Part shown: positions 1-5,935 of the stretch, piece by piece
How positions within the stretch are numbered: position 1 is the first letter of the stretch
Layout: every line of letters begins with the position of its first letter
Assembly (NCBI GenBank): GCA_964435235.1
Contig: CAYSXZ010000017.1
Coordinates: 1-12,666 of the forward strand
Reading direction: 5' to 3'
Length of the DNA: 12,666 bases
Origin: JAVZJR01 sp964435235
Lineage (GTDB): Archaea > Micrarchaeota > Micrarchaeia > Anstonellales > Bilamarchaeaceae
Translations under genes and position numbers: made by a program
Notes under the pieces: generated by a model
What the model saw: the letters and a program-made list of their open reading frames with translations, nothing else
Told to the model about the DNA's origin: nothing
The model's database searches: none

Positions 1-429
1 GTTAGCAACATTGTCTGGTACACTACCGAAATTCCAGCCATTAGCTATCTGGGCAGCTGTTGCTTCTGTAATGCTTGCAAACGCAAATGCCGAACCTGTT
101 GAGACGCACACCTCGCCACCCGCCGCGACATTACCAGACCAGTTATAGAGGTCTACGGTATCATCCTTCGCACGCAGTCTTATCATGGATGAAGTCACGT
201 TGCCGTAGAAACCTGCCCACCTATCAGTAAGCTGCTCAGATGCAGTAACATTGACTATGGTAATGTTTCCGCCCTCGGTTGTAACGTTCTCAAGAGTGTT
301 TGTTGGTACCCACCTTTCCAATCTTTCAACAACATCCACAGTCGCGTTCTGTGGCAATGCCATCACTAATCCGCTTCCCAGGAGTAAAACTCCCAGCAAG
401 ACAAAAATTGCTTTTTTACTAAATCCCAT
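1..429 (-). CDS. Exported, N-glycosylation-rich surface protein (N-terminal part, runs off the left edge)
   Basis: I translated this minus-strand frame by hand: 143 codons with no stop, continuing past base 1. Residues 1-24 form a classic signal peptide: Met, then Lys5-Lys6, a hydrophobic core rich in Leu/Val, and a likely cleavage after the VMA at 22-24. The mature part carries six N-X-S/T sequons (Asn 28, 48, 55, 60, 77 and 96) and a WAGFYGNVT stretch at 71-79. It is rich in Thr, Val, Gly and Ala, as expected for a beta-rich extracytoplasmic domain. An excellent Shine-Dalgarno (GAGGTGAT, minus strand 443-436) lies six bases before the ATG at 429. A TATA-like box at 505-512 would give a leader of about 50 bases. 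It is probably a cell-surface or S-layer-type glycoprotein. The exact family is not identified. Similar WAGFYGN motifs occur, as I recall, in secreted proteins of DPANN-type archaea. Confidence 0.8.
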   Translation of the reverse strand, partial: MGFSKKAIFVLLGVLLLGSGLVMALPQNATVDVVERLERWVPTNTLENVTTEGGNITIVNVTASEQLTDRWAGFYGNVTSSMIRLRAKDDTVDLYNWSGNVAAGGEVCVSTGSAFAFASITEATAAQIANGWNFGSVPDNVAN

Positions 430-435
430 TCTTTT

Positions 436-443
436 ATCACCTC
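436..443 (-). promoter_or_regulatory. Strong Shine-Dalgarno of the surface-protein gene
   Basis: On the minus strand this reads GAGGTGAT, an eight-base match to the archaeal anti-SD, six bases before the ATG at 429. It fixes the start of the surface-protein gene. It contrasts with most other genes here, which have no leader long enough for an SD. Confidence 0.8.
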
Positions 444-451
444 AAATTATT

Positions 452-467
452 TCGAACTGCAGTTCGA
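452..467. promoter_or_regulatory. 16-bp perfect palindrome in the leader of the surface-protein gene
   Basis: TCGAACTGCAGTTCGA is a perfect palindrome. Its half-site CAGTTCGA (460-467) recurs 12 bases further on at 472-479, and GTTGAAC/GAACG variants follow at 481-494. The site lies between the predicted transcription start (around 480) and the Shine-Dalgarno. It could be a repressor operator or a leader hairpin. Which of these is inference. Confidence 0.5.
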
Positions 468-504
468 TACTCAGTTCGAGGTTGAACGTAGAACGAAGAT
501 AACA

Positions 505-512
505 TTTATAAA
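505..512 (-). promoter_or_regulatory. TATA box of the surface-protein gene
   Basis: TTTATAAA is a strong archaeal TATA-like box. On the minus strand it would place transcription start about 25 bases away, near 480, giving a leader of roughly 50 bases that contains the palindrome at 452-467 and the GAGGTGAT ribosome-binding site. An A-rich run on the same strand (521-532) lies just upstream. Confidence 0.6.
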
Positions 513-541
513 ACTTTGTACGTTTTTTTTTTGGCGATTTT

Positions 542-571
542 AGGGCGGAAGTAACTTCCGGGCGGAAGTAA
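542..571. repeat. CGGAAGT palindromic block, left copy
   Basis: This 30-base block holds the heptamer CGGAAGT three times in alternating orientation: CGGAAGT-A-ACTTCCG (546-560), then GG, then CGGAAGT (563-569). This gives two overlapping palindromes. The same 30 bases recur at 2039-2068 with one substitution, so the block occurs on both sides of the ATPase gene at 703-1938. Its G+C content is well above the surrounding intergenic DNA. It is likely a protein-binding element; the binding protein is unknown. Confidence 0.8.
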
Positions 572-585
572 AGCAAGCAGGTTTA

Positions 586-624
586 GTTACATTTGAATGT
601 AACCTAGGTTACATATTAATGTAA
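586..624. promoter_or_regulatory. Two back-to-back GTTACAT palindromes
   Basis: GTTACATTTGAATGTAAC (586-603) has 8-base arms around TG. It is followed by TTACAT-ATTA-ATGTAA (609-624), with CCTAGG between them. The four half-sites (GTTACATT-like) look like a cooperative operator. They occur only upstream of the ATPase gene and are not in the downstream repeat copy. Confidence 0.6.
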
Positions 625-676
625 GTTCATTATAATGAACATTTATCTGCTTTTATGTTCATTTTGGCGAACATTT
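625..676. repeat. 52-base direct repeat, left copy
   Basis: It matches 1940-1991 at 50 of 52 positions; the only differences are at 647-648 versus 1962-1963. It contains a perfect 16-bp palindrome, GTTCATTATAATGAAC (625-640), and a second inverted pair, ATGTTC (655-660) / GAACAT (669-674). It abuts the TATA-like run just upstream of the ATPase gene, so this copy is placed to act as an operator. Confidence 0.9.
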
Positions 677-681
677 AAAAA
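674..681 (+). promoter_or_regulatory. TATA box of the first ATPase gene
   Basis: TTTAAAAA lies 22-29 bases before the ATG at 703, so transcription would start at or next to the start codon, giving a leaderless mRNA. It overlaps the right arm of the ATGTTC/GAACAT inverted pair. A protein bound there could block TBP. There is no Shine-Dalgarno before the ATG. Confidence 0.5.
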
Positions 682-702
682 AAATGCTAAAGAAATAACA
701 AC

Positions 703-1938
703 ATGACAGATGTAATCAATTTTCTTAAGGAAGCGGTAATAACTGGAGATGAATTAGCAGCTGGATACGCCAGACCAATAAAGCGAGACCTCTATATCTC
801 ACTGTTGGAAAAACCCAGAATGCATATAATCTACGGGATGAGGGGAAGCGGAAAAACAACCCTCTTGTTCCAGAGATTTGCAGATTATCCGAAGGGAAAG
901 AGGATATATATCACAGGAGACGAGATGAGTTTATTAGGGTTATCCTTCACTGAAATATTTCGCAATCTCAGTTATATCATAGAGACAAAGAATGCTGCCG
1001 TGTTCCTGGACGAAGTCACAAAGATACCGAGATGGGAAGAAGAATTGAAGATAATATACGATAAATATCCAGGCATAACTGTGTATGTATCTGGCTCTTC
1101 TGCGGTTGAGTTAATGAGCTCTAAAAGAACGCTTGCAAGGAGAGCCCACTATCACCATCTTTTACCGATGACATTTAGAGAGTTCATGCGCATAGTTCAC
1201 GGCATTGAAATTAAGAGATTCAACCTATTCGCAACTGATGTTTATACAGAGGTCATGCGATTTGACATATATTTCAAGGAGACTGTTGAGAAAAATCCTG
1301 TCGGTTTGGTGGAAGAGTATATTTCCAAAAGTCAACCATTTATGCTCGAAGCAAACGAAGCCATGCTAATGGATCTAATGAACAAGATAATCTATGAAGA
1401 CATAGCCAAAACATACAAATTCGAACGAGATGTCCTGAACAAATTTCATAGGTTTATTTTGATCCTTGCAAACTCTGAAAAAACAAGCTATGAAAATATC
1501 TCAAAAGACATTGGTGTATCCAAAGGGGTTGTTGGGGAGATGATAAGGGCATTGATAGATAGTGGTGTGATAAAATCCATATTGCCGTACGGTGCAGGAA
1601 GGATAGCGGGAAGGAAGACGTGGAGATATTTTTTCCTTGCACCAGCAATAAGAAGAATGTACATGAAAAAAGCAGGTGCAAACGAATCGCTCATAGAAGG
1701 ATTGACAAAGGAAGACATATTTGTGTCCCATCTTGAAGATGTGTTTTATCTGAACGGTGGGCCAGATTTTGTTTACAAAGATATGGTATTTGAAGTTGGT
1801 AGTAGAACGAAGGGGTTTGAGCAGCTTATGAAATATGAAACAAAGAAACCGAAATTTATAGTGTACAATGGAGTAGATATTGTAAAAAAAGAAGATATCC
1901 TAAAATTTCCGTTCTACATCTTTCTCTCTCATCTTTAA
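703..1938 (+). CDS. AAA_14/DUF4143-type archaeal ATPase with winged helix and nuclease-like C-terminus
   Basis: This 411-residue P-loop ATPase has Walker A GMRGSGKTT (45-53) and Walker B FLDEV (101-105). A sensor-like SGSS follows (130-133), then Arg-rich LARRAH and LLPMTFREF (144-161), the hallmark of the AAA_14 family (COG1373-like). Residues about 246-300 form a winged helix (KDIGVSKGVVGEMIRAL). The C-terminus has a PD-(D/E)XK-like core with Asp355 and Glu364 (FEVGSRTK). The GGFP motif usual in the DUF4143 part is replaced by SQPF near 210, so this is a divergent subgroup. The family is greatly expanded in archaea and its cellular function is unsettled; roles with DNA, mobile elements or defence have been proposed. 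The ATG at 703 fits the TATA spacing. The gene sits between 52-base direct repeats, the right copy starting two bases after its stop codon. Confidence 0.85.
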   Translation: MTDVINFLKEAVITGDELAAGYARPIKRDLYISLLEKPRMHIIYGMRGSGKTTLLFQRFADYPKGKRIYITGDEMSLLGLSFTEIFRNLSYIIETKNAAVFLDEVTKIPRWEEELKIIYDKYPGITVYVSGSSAVELMSSKRTLARRAHYHHLLPMTFREFMRIVHGIEIKRFNLFATDVYTEVMRFDIYFKETVEKNPVGLVEEYISKSQPFMLEANEAMLMDLMNKIIYEDIAKTYKFERDVLNKFHRFILILANSEKTSYENISKDIGVSKGVVGEMIRALIDSGVIKSILPYGAGRIAGRKTWRYFFLAPAIRRMYMKKAGANESLIEGLTKEDIFVSHLEDVFYLNGGPDFVYKDMVFEVGSRTKGFEQLMKYETKKPKFIVYNGVDIVKKEDILKFPFYIFLSHL

Positions 1939-2004
1939 TGTTCATTATAATGAACATTTATTGGCTTTTATGTTCATTTTGGCGAACATTTCAAAGAGAG
2001 AAAG
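1920..2004. repeat. 10-bp inverted repeat enclosing the right 52-base repeat
   Basis: CTTTCTCTCT (1920-1929, at the end of the ATPase coding sequence) pairs perfectly with AGAGAGAAAG (1995-2004). The two arms enclose the whole right-hand 52-base repeat. This could form a long stem-loop in RNA or mark the edges of an inserted segment. No such arms flank the left repeat copy. Confidence 0.5.
1940..1991. repeat. 52-base direct repeat, right copy
   Basis: This is the second copy of the repeat at 625-676, starting two bases after the ATPase stop codon. Both inner palindromes are intact (1940-1955, and 1970-1975 with 1984-1989). The TATA-forming A run that follows the left copy is absent, so this copy drives no visible gene. 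The two copies are 1315 bases apart. Recombination between them would excise the ATPase gene with its TATA box. Confidence 0.9.
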
Positions 2005-2038
2005 TTAATCCAGGACAACACATTTTGGGAGGATTTTT

Positions 2039-2068
2039 AGGGCGGAAGTAACTTCCGGGCGGGAGTAA
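2039..2068. repeat. CGGAAGT palindromic block, right copy
   Basis: It is identical to 542-571 except at one base, 2063, where A becomes G, which spoils the third heptamer. It lies 47 bases after the right 52-base repeat. On the left side the order of the two elements is reversed (block first, then 52-base repeat), so this is not a simple single flanking duplication. Confidence 0.8.
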
Positions 2069-2277
2069 TAACTGTTGTCTCTTTTGCAAACCTACTTTTC
2101 GAAGAAGGAGAATTTCGAATTCGTATGTCCTTATAGTTACTTTTGCGAGTGGATATCCATAATAATAAAGCAACGAAACAGCTGGGCTACGGACTTGAAG
2201 GAAAGGCAGAAAACCTAAATGCAAAATGGAGGGTTTACGATCCAGGTTATATAAGAAGATGGTTGGAGGAAATATAA
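2065..2277 (+). pseudogene. Decayed reading frame of unknown origin, one in-frame stop
   Basis: One plus-strand frame runs from the CGGAAGT block to the TAA at 2275-2277, broken only by a TAG at 2134-2136. Before the stop it reads as plausible protein (VVSFANLLFEEGEFRIR). After it comes a convincing C-terminus with KATKQLGYGLEGKAENLN and then WRVYDPGYIRRWLEEI. It has no good start codon or ribosome-binding site. I do not recognise the family. It may be the tail of a gene disrupted when the repeats and ATPase moved in. A short live ORF from a TTG or GTG at 2143-2149 cannot be excluded. Confidence 0.4.
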
Positions 2278-2333
2278 TCTTAGGAATCGACTCTTGCTGT
2301 TACGGTGGCATTGATTCTGTTGTAGGCATTAAT

Positions 2334-2364
2334 AATACTGATTATTTAAATATTTATCGGTATT
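2334..2364. promoter_or_regulatory. Promoter of the second ATPase gene with inverted repeat around the TATA box
   Basis: AATACTGAT (2334-2342) and ATCGGTATT (2356-2364) form an imperfect inverted repeat (8 of 9 pairs). It is centred on the palindromic TATA-like box TATTTAAATA (2343-2352). The box lies about 27 bases from the ATG at 2375 and 21 from the ATG at 2369, predicting a leaderless or nearly leaderless mRNA. The symmetry suggests a dimeric regulator that covers the TATA box, perhaps autoregulation. Confidence 0.5.
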
Positions 2365-2368
2365 AAAA

Positions 2369-3739
2369 ATGCTTATGGAAAAAAGCATCCTAGTGGAAAA
2401 GAACCCGTGGTGGAAAGGTAGGGAGCACCTTGCCGAAGATAGAGACTACGAGATGTGGCTGAAAAATCCAATCCGATGGCTTCCTTCAATAGTAGAAGAA
2501 ATGGAGCTTAAGCCATACTCCCTGCATATTCTGCTAGGTCCGAGACAAACAGGAAAAACAACAGCTGTAAAACTGATCATTCAGAATCTTCTGGAAAAAG
2601 CCAAAGATACACGAGCTGTGTTTTACTTCAGATGTGACCTTCTTAAGGATTATAAAGAACTCTTAGAGGTTCTGAACGCATATCTGGATTATCGTGAAGA
2701 AGCAGGCATAAAAACATCTTATATCTTTCTAGATGAGGTAACTGCACCTGAAGAGTGGTTTAGGGCAATAAAAGAACTTATAGATTCGAACAGGCTCAAA
2801 AACGACGTTGTAGTGCTTACTGGTTCAACAAGCATGAAGATAAAGAAGACGACCGAGCTATTTCCTGGAAGACGCGGATATGGGAGAGATTTCATCTTAC
2901 TTCCTCTTTCATTCAGGGAATTTGTAAATGTGCTGAATCCTGAGCTCCATAAAAAGCTTCCCTTGGCAAAGAGCCTGTATGACGTAAGAAAAGCATGCAT
3001 GAATGCACTACCACACATAAACGAGCTTAGCAAACTGTTCGAGATATACCTAAAAACCGGCGGGTTTCCTCTTGCTGTTATTTCATGGAAAAAGAGTGGT
3101 CTGGTTGATGAAGCAACGAAAGAGGCGTATCTTTCATGGATTAAAAACGACCTGTATAAGGCCGGAAAGGATGAAAGTATTGCTCGGGAAATAACAAAGG
3201 CAGTGCTGACAAAAATACCAAGTAGGCTAAGCTGGGAGGGAATCTCAAAAGAAATAAGCGTAAAATCGCCCAAGACTGTAAACAGTTACCTAAATGTTTT
3301 TACAGAAATGTTTCTTACCCATATCGCTTATTATCTTGACCCAAACACTGGTTTTGTAAAATTCGCCAAGAATAAGAAGATCGCTTTCATAGACCCACTC
3401 GTTTATAGAATTCTTGAAGACTGGTGCTTGATAAAAATGAAGGACCCAGAGCCTGTTATTGTAGAAGGCATTGTTGCAGCCCATATCTCCAGAGTTGTGG
3501 GTGGATCAACCAAAGTTGGAGAGGTCTATTACTGGGCAAATAGCACTGAAGTAGATATTGTTGCCAGGACAAAGGAAAAAATCATTGGTTTTGAAGTTAA
3601 GTGGGAGGGAAAAGCAGAAGAGAAAAGGCTTATAGTTGGAAGAATGAAGGATGTTTTTGTGTTGTCGAAGAGCACATTCGACCCCAAGAGGAACATACTG
3701 CCGATACCGCTTTTTCTAGCGGTTTTGCACCATCTGTGA
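2369..3739 (+). CDS. AAA_14 + DUF4143 archaeal ATPase (COG1373-like)
   Basis: This 456-residue protein has the standard layout of the family. Walker A GPRQTGKTT is at 57-65 and Walker B IFLDEV at 119-124. A sensor-like LTGSTS follows at 150-155, and the arginine-containing segment FPGRRGYGRDFILLPLSFREF spans 165-185. The GGFP motif of the DUF4143 part follows, then a helix-turn-helix-like region near 295-320. The C-terminus has a PD-(D/E)XK nuclease-like signature, Glu394-x-Asp396 with Glu409-Val-Lys411. Unlike the first ATPase it keeps the GGFP motif and a complete nuclease-like triad. Two ATGs (2369 and 2375) are possible; 2375 better fits the TATA box. Function is unproven; as in other archaea it may act on DNA or as a regulatory ATPase. 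It ends tail to tail with proS, 25 bases apart. Confidence 0.88.
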   Translation: MLMEKSILVEKNPWWKGREHLAEDRDYEMWLKNPIRWLPSIVEEMELKPYSLHILLGPRQTGKTTAVKLIIQNLLEKAKDTRAVFYFRCDLLKDYKELLEVLNAYLDYREEAGIKTSYIFLDEVTAPEEWFRAIKELIDSNRLKNDVVVLTGSTSMKIKKTTELFPGRRGYGRDFILLPLSFREFVNVLNPELHKKLPLAKSLYDVRKACMNALPHINELSKLFEIYLKTGGFPLAVISWKKSGLVDEATKEAYLSWIKNDLYKAGKDESIAREITKAVLTKIPSRLSWEGISKEISVKSPKTVNSYLNVFTEMFLTHIAYYLDPNTGFVKFAKNKKIAFIDPLVYRILEDWCLIKMKDPEPVIVEGIVAAHISRVVGGSTKVGEVYYWANSTEVDIVARTKEKIIGFEVKWEGKAEEKRLIVGRMKDVFVLSKSTFDPKRNILPIPLFLAVLHHL

Positions 3740-3758
3740 GTTTTTGATATTTATTTTG
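3740..3758 (+). terminator. T-rich terminator after the second ATPase gene
   Basis: Two T-runs (3741-3745 and 3755-3758) directly follow the stop codon in the short convergent gap before proS. Oligo-T tracts without a hairpin are typical archaeal terminators. Confidence 0.35.
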
Positions 3759-3764
3759 GAACAT

Positions 3765-5210
3765 TCAATACTGTCTTGCTGCATATAGATAAACAGTCGC
3801 TGGCTTTCCGCATGCTATGCATTTCTTTCCTTTTGGCTTTTCTTTCTCTTCATAGAGAGAACCACGTATGTTTGCATGTGTTCTTTCTTTTATTACTTCT
3901 GCGCAGGCCTTGCCGTCTAAACGATCGGTACAAAATGGCACACGAACAAAGCCGTATTCTTCAAGTTTATTCCCAAGCTCTTCTACACTATCTGCTTTAG
4001 TTGTCTGCGAATTAAACCATCTATCTGCCCTTTCCTTCAGATTTTTTCTTATGCCTTCCCTAAGTTCTTCTATCTTCTCTTCGAGTTTATCGAGCGAAAC
4101 AGTTATTTTTTCTTTCGTATCCCTTCTGAAAAGAATAACTGAATCATTTTCTATGTCACGTATTCCTATCTCAATGCGAATAGGCACCCCTTTCAGCTCC
4201 CAATAATTATACTTAAAGCCTGGCGTGTTGTCGCTATCATCTAGTTTAACACTGTATTTTTTAGAAAGCTGTTCTTCGAGGTCTTTGCATTTTTTCATAA
4301 CCTTCTCTTCCACCCCTTTCTTAACTATTGGGACTATTACTATTTGGATGGGCGCGATATCGAATGGAAGAACGAGGCCCTTTTCATCTCCATGAACAGC
4401 TATAACGGCAGCATATATCCTGGATATTGCTGGGCCATAGCACGTCTGCCAGACATACTGTTCTTTCTCGTTTTCATCCATGTATTTTATATTAAACGCC
4501 TTTGCGAAATTCTGACCGAGGAGATGGGTACTAGGTAGTTGCAATGCACGTCTATCTGGCATGAGGGTGTCTGCGCCAAATGTATCAACCGCACCAGCAA
4601 ATTTGTCCCACTGTGGTCTTCTGAAGAAAAGGAATGGAACGCAGAACTGTTGATGAAGAACCTTTTCTGCCATGTCCATGTCCTCGCGAACCTGTCTTTC
4701 CGCCTCTTCCTTAGTCGCAAAGGCATCGTGAGCCTCTATCCAATAGAATTCACGAGAGCGTATGAATGGCTTTGTCGCCTTTGTCTCGTATCTCCAGACC
4801 TGACAGCGCTGGTATATCTTGAGAGGAAGATCCTTCAATCCATGGATCCATAGTGCGAACATGGAATACATAGCGGTCTCGCTTGTCGGCCTCATGGCGC
4901 ATTTCTCCTCAAGCTGATTGTTGCCTGCAGCAGTCACCCAAAATACCTCTGGAACAAAGCCCTCAACATGTTCGCTTTCCTTCATGAGATAAGATGCTGG
5001 GATAAGGGCTGGAAAAAGAGCCGGAAGATGACCCCTTGCCTGAAGCTCCTTCTCGTACATCTCGAACATTTTATTCATGCTCATGACAGACCAAGGACGA
5101 AAAACAACAAAGCCCTTTAGGTCGTATCTTATATCGCAGAGCTCTGCTTCCTTTATTACTGCATTGTACCATTCTGAAAAATTTGATTTTTGAATCTCCA
5201 AGGTTTTCAC
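3765..5210 (-). CDS. proS: Proline--tRNA ligase, archaeal type
   Basis: It charges tRNA-Pro with proline in the cytoplasm. The 481 residues match the archaeal/eukaryotic-type length, without the bacterial editing insertion. Class II motifs are visible: motif 1 around 35-70 (FRPWSVMSMNKMF), RPTSE at 107-111, motif 2 at 137-164 (QVWRYETKATKPFIRSREF), and motif 3 at 259-287 with Arg264 and HGDEKGLVLP. The anticodon-binding HGTP domain follows, then a zinc-binding tail with Cys427, Cys436, Cys464 and Cys467. The chain ends in Tyr, as in the Thermus enzyme, where the terminal carboxylate reaches the active site. The most upstream start is GTG at 5210. However, AGGTGA at 5212-5207 overlaps that codon and sits five bases before an in-frame TTG at 5201, which may be the true start (478 residues). 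The gene begins 11 bases after the MNT gene and is probably co-transcribed with it. Confidence 0.95.
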   Translation of the reverse strand: MKTLEIQKSNFSEWYNAVIKEAELCDIRYDLKGFVVFRPWSVMSMNKMFEMYEKELQARGHLPALFPALIPASYLMKESEHVEGFVPEVFWVTAAGNNQLEEKCAMRPTSETAMYSMFALWIHGLKDLPLKIYQRCQVWRYETKATKPFIRSREFYWIEAHDAFATKEEAERQVREDMDMAEKVLHQQFCVPFLFFRRPQWDKFAGAVDTFGADTLMPDRRALQLPSTHLLGQNFAKAFNIKYMDENEKEQYVWQTCYGPAISRIYAAVIAVHGDEKGLVLPFDIAPIQIVIVPIVKKGVEEKVMKKCKDLEEQLSKKYSVKLDDSDNTPGFKYNYWELKGVPIRIEIGIRDIENDSVILFRRDTKEKITVSLDKLEEKIEELREGIRKNLKERADRWFNSQTTKADSVEELGNKLEEYGFVRVPFCTDRLDGKACAEVIKERTHANIRGSLYEEKEKPKGKKCIACGKPATVYLYAARQY

Positions 5211-5221
5211 CTGCTCATATG

Positions 5222-5530
5222 TTATATTATCCGTTTTGCATATTTCATAGCATGGCTTACGATGTTTATTTTCTTTTTCATGTTTTCGAATTCTTCTGGG
5301 GTATAGTAAAGGGATTCAAGGAGTTCGTTTCCCTCCCATAGGAACTGCATCTCTATGAGTCTTTCCACGAACCTTTTTTCCTTGAACTTTTCAGATATTA
5401 TGATAAGATCGTAGTCGCTTCCCTTGAGTTCATCCCCTCTTGCGCGTGAGCCAAAAAGATAAACCTTAACATCCTTGTATTTTTCTTTCAGTTTTCTGAT
5501 AAAATCTGCTAAAGGTTTTTTTTCACTCAC
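5222..5530 (-). CDS. MNT-type nucleotidyltransferase of a HEPN-MNT pair
   Basis: This 102-residue minimal nucleotidyltransferase has the diagnostic GS-x10-DxD motif: Gly27-Ser28 in FGSRARGD and Asp39-Tyr40-Asp41. The length is typical of stand-alone MNT proteins. The start is GTG at 5530, preceded three bases away by GGTGAT (5539-5534) lying inside the HEPN gene. It overlaps the HEPN stop by four bases (GTGA), a sign of translational coupling. In characterised HepT-MntA systems the MNT protein is the antitoxin and adenylylates the HEPN toxin. That role here is inferred from the pairing. Confidence 0.85.
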   Translation of the reverse strand: MSEKKPLADFIRKLKEKYKDVKVYLFGSRARGDELKGSDYDLIIISEKFKEKRFVERLIEMQFLWEGNELLESLYYTPEEFENMKKKINIVSHAMKYAKRII

Positions 5531-5883
5531 GCGATCACCGTTGCGGCGCTTTCCATTATAGTTTTCGCCAGGAATTCGTCATATGCATCCGCAGGTAGCC
5601 CGCCCGCAGCGTCTGGATACCTGCTTACGGCATACTGTGGATTCAAAAACCTGCATGCGCGTTTTATCTTGGATGGGGCATTAACAGCATCTGCAATTTC
5701 AACAAGATTATGGCGCAGATACGGCTCGCGCTTCTTTTCTAGATGCATGCCTCTGAGTGCCTTCTCGGCTGCTTGCTGCGAAAAGAAAGCTGATGCATAG
5801 AATCGTCCGCTTTTGAGGTTTTCTTTTGCAGTTATCATATCTTCTTCAGCCTGCCTGACCCACAGCCGTGTTTCCTCTCTCAT
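5527..5883 (-). CDS. HEPN-domain protein, partner of the MNT nucleotidyltransferase
   Basis: This 118-residue helical protein is typical of the HEPN family (PF05168, COG2250-like). The opening WVRQAEEDMITAKENL, the SQQAAEKALRG helix (35-45), RHNLVEIADA (57-66) and the later SRYPDA (88-92) are characteristic. In HEPN toxins an R-x4-6-H motif near the C-terminus cuts RNA. I see no such motif there; the only R-x5-H is Arg52...His58, in front of the conserved HNL, so nuclease activity is doubtful. It is the first gene of an apparent HEPN-MNT-proS operon, with its ATG 20 bases from the shared TATA-like palindrome and no Shine-Dalgarno. It could be a toxin or a non-catalytic HEPN protein. Confidence 0.85.
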   Translation of the reverse strand: MREETRLWVRQAEEDMITAKENLKSGRFYASAFFSQQAAEKALRGMHLEKKREPYLRHNLVEIADAVNAPSKIKRACRFLNPQYAVSRYPDAAGGLPADAYDEFLAKTIMESAATVIA

Positions 5884-5902
5884 GATTCTGTTATCCAGCT
5901 AA

Positions 5903-5910
5903 TTAATTAA
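5903..5910. promoter_or_regulatory. Shared palindromic TATA-like box between HEPN and the DHH nuclease
   Basis: TTAATTAA is symmetric and sits 20-27 bases before the HEPN start (minus) and 26-33 bases before the DHH start (plus), in a gap of only 52 bases. One AT core probably serves two divergent, largely leaderless transcripts, coupling their expression by TBP competition. The gap shows no Shine-Dalgarno in either direction. Confidence 0.45.
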
Positions 5911-5935
5911 AAAACTATCATCCGTTATTTTATCG

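Noticed and set aside
251..502. Plus-strand open frame across the surface-protein gene and its promoter
   Set aside because: It is antisense to a frame with a signal peptide, sequons and a strong ribosome-binding site, and its own translation looks random.
625..1991. Insertion sequence with transposase
   Set aside because: The only gene between the repeats is an ATPase; no transposase motif and no terminal inverted repeats at the outer edges are visible.
2134..2136. TAG as a pyrrolysine or readthrough codon
   Set aside because: No sign of pyrrolysine genes in the window, and the frame lacks a start signal; decay is simpler.
1991..2224. Minus-strand 77-residue frame between the two ATPase genes
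   Set aside because: It runs through the CGGAAGT repeat block, lacks a ribosome-binding site and opposes a more protein-like plus-strand frame.
2719..3273. 184-residue minus-strand frame inside the second ATPase
   Set aside because: It is a Ser/Phe-rich shadow of a well-supported ATPase gene.
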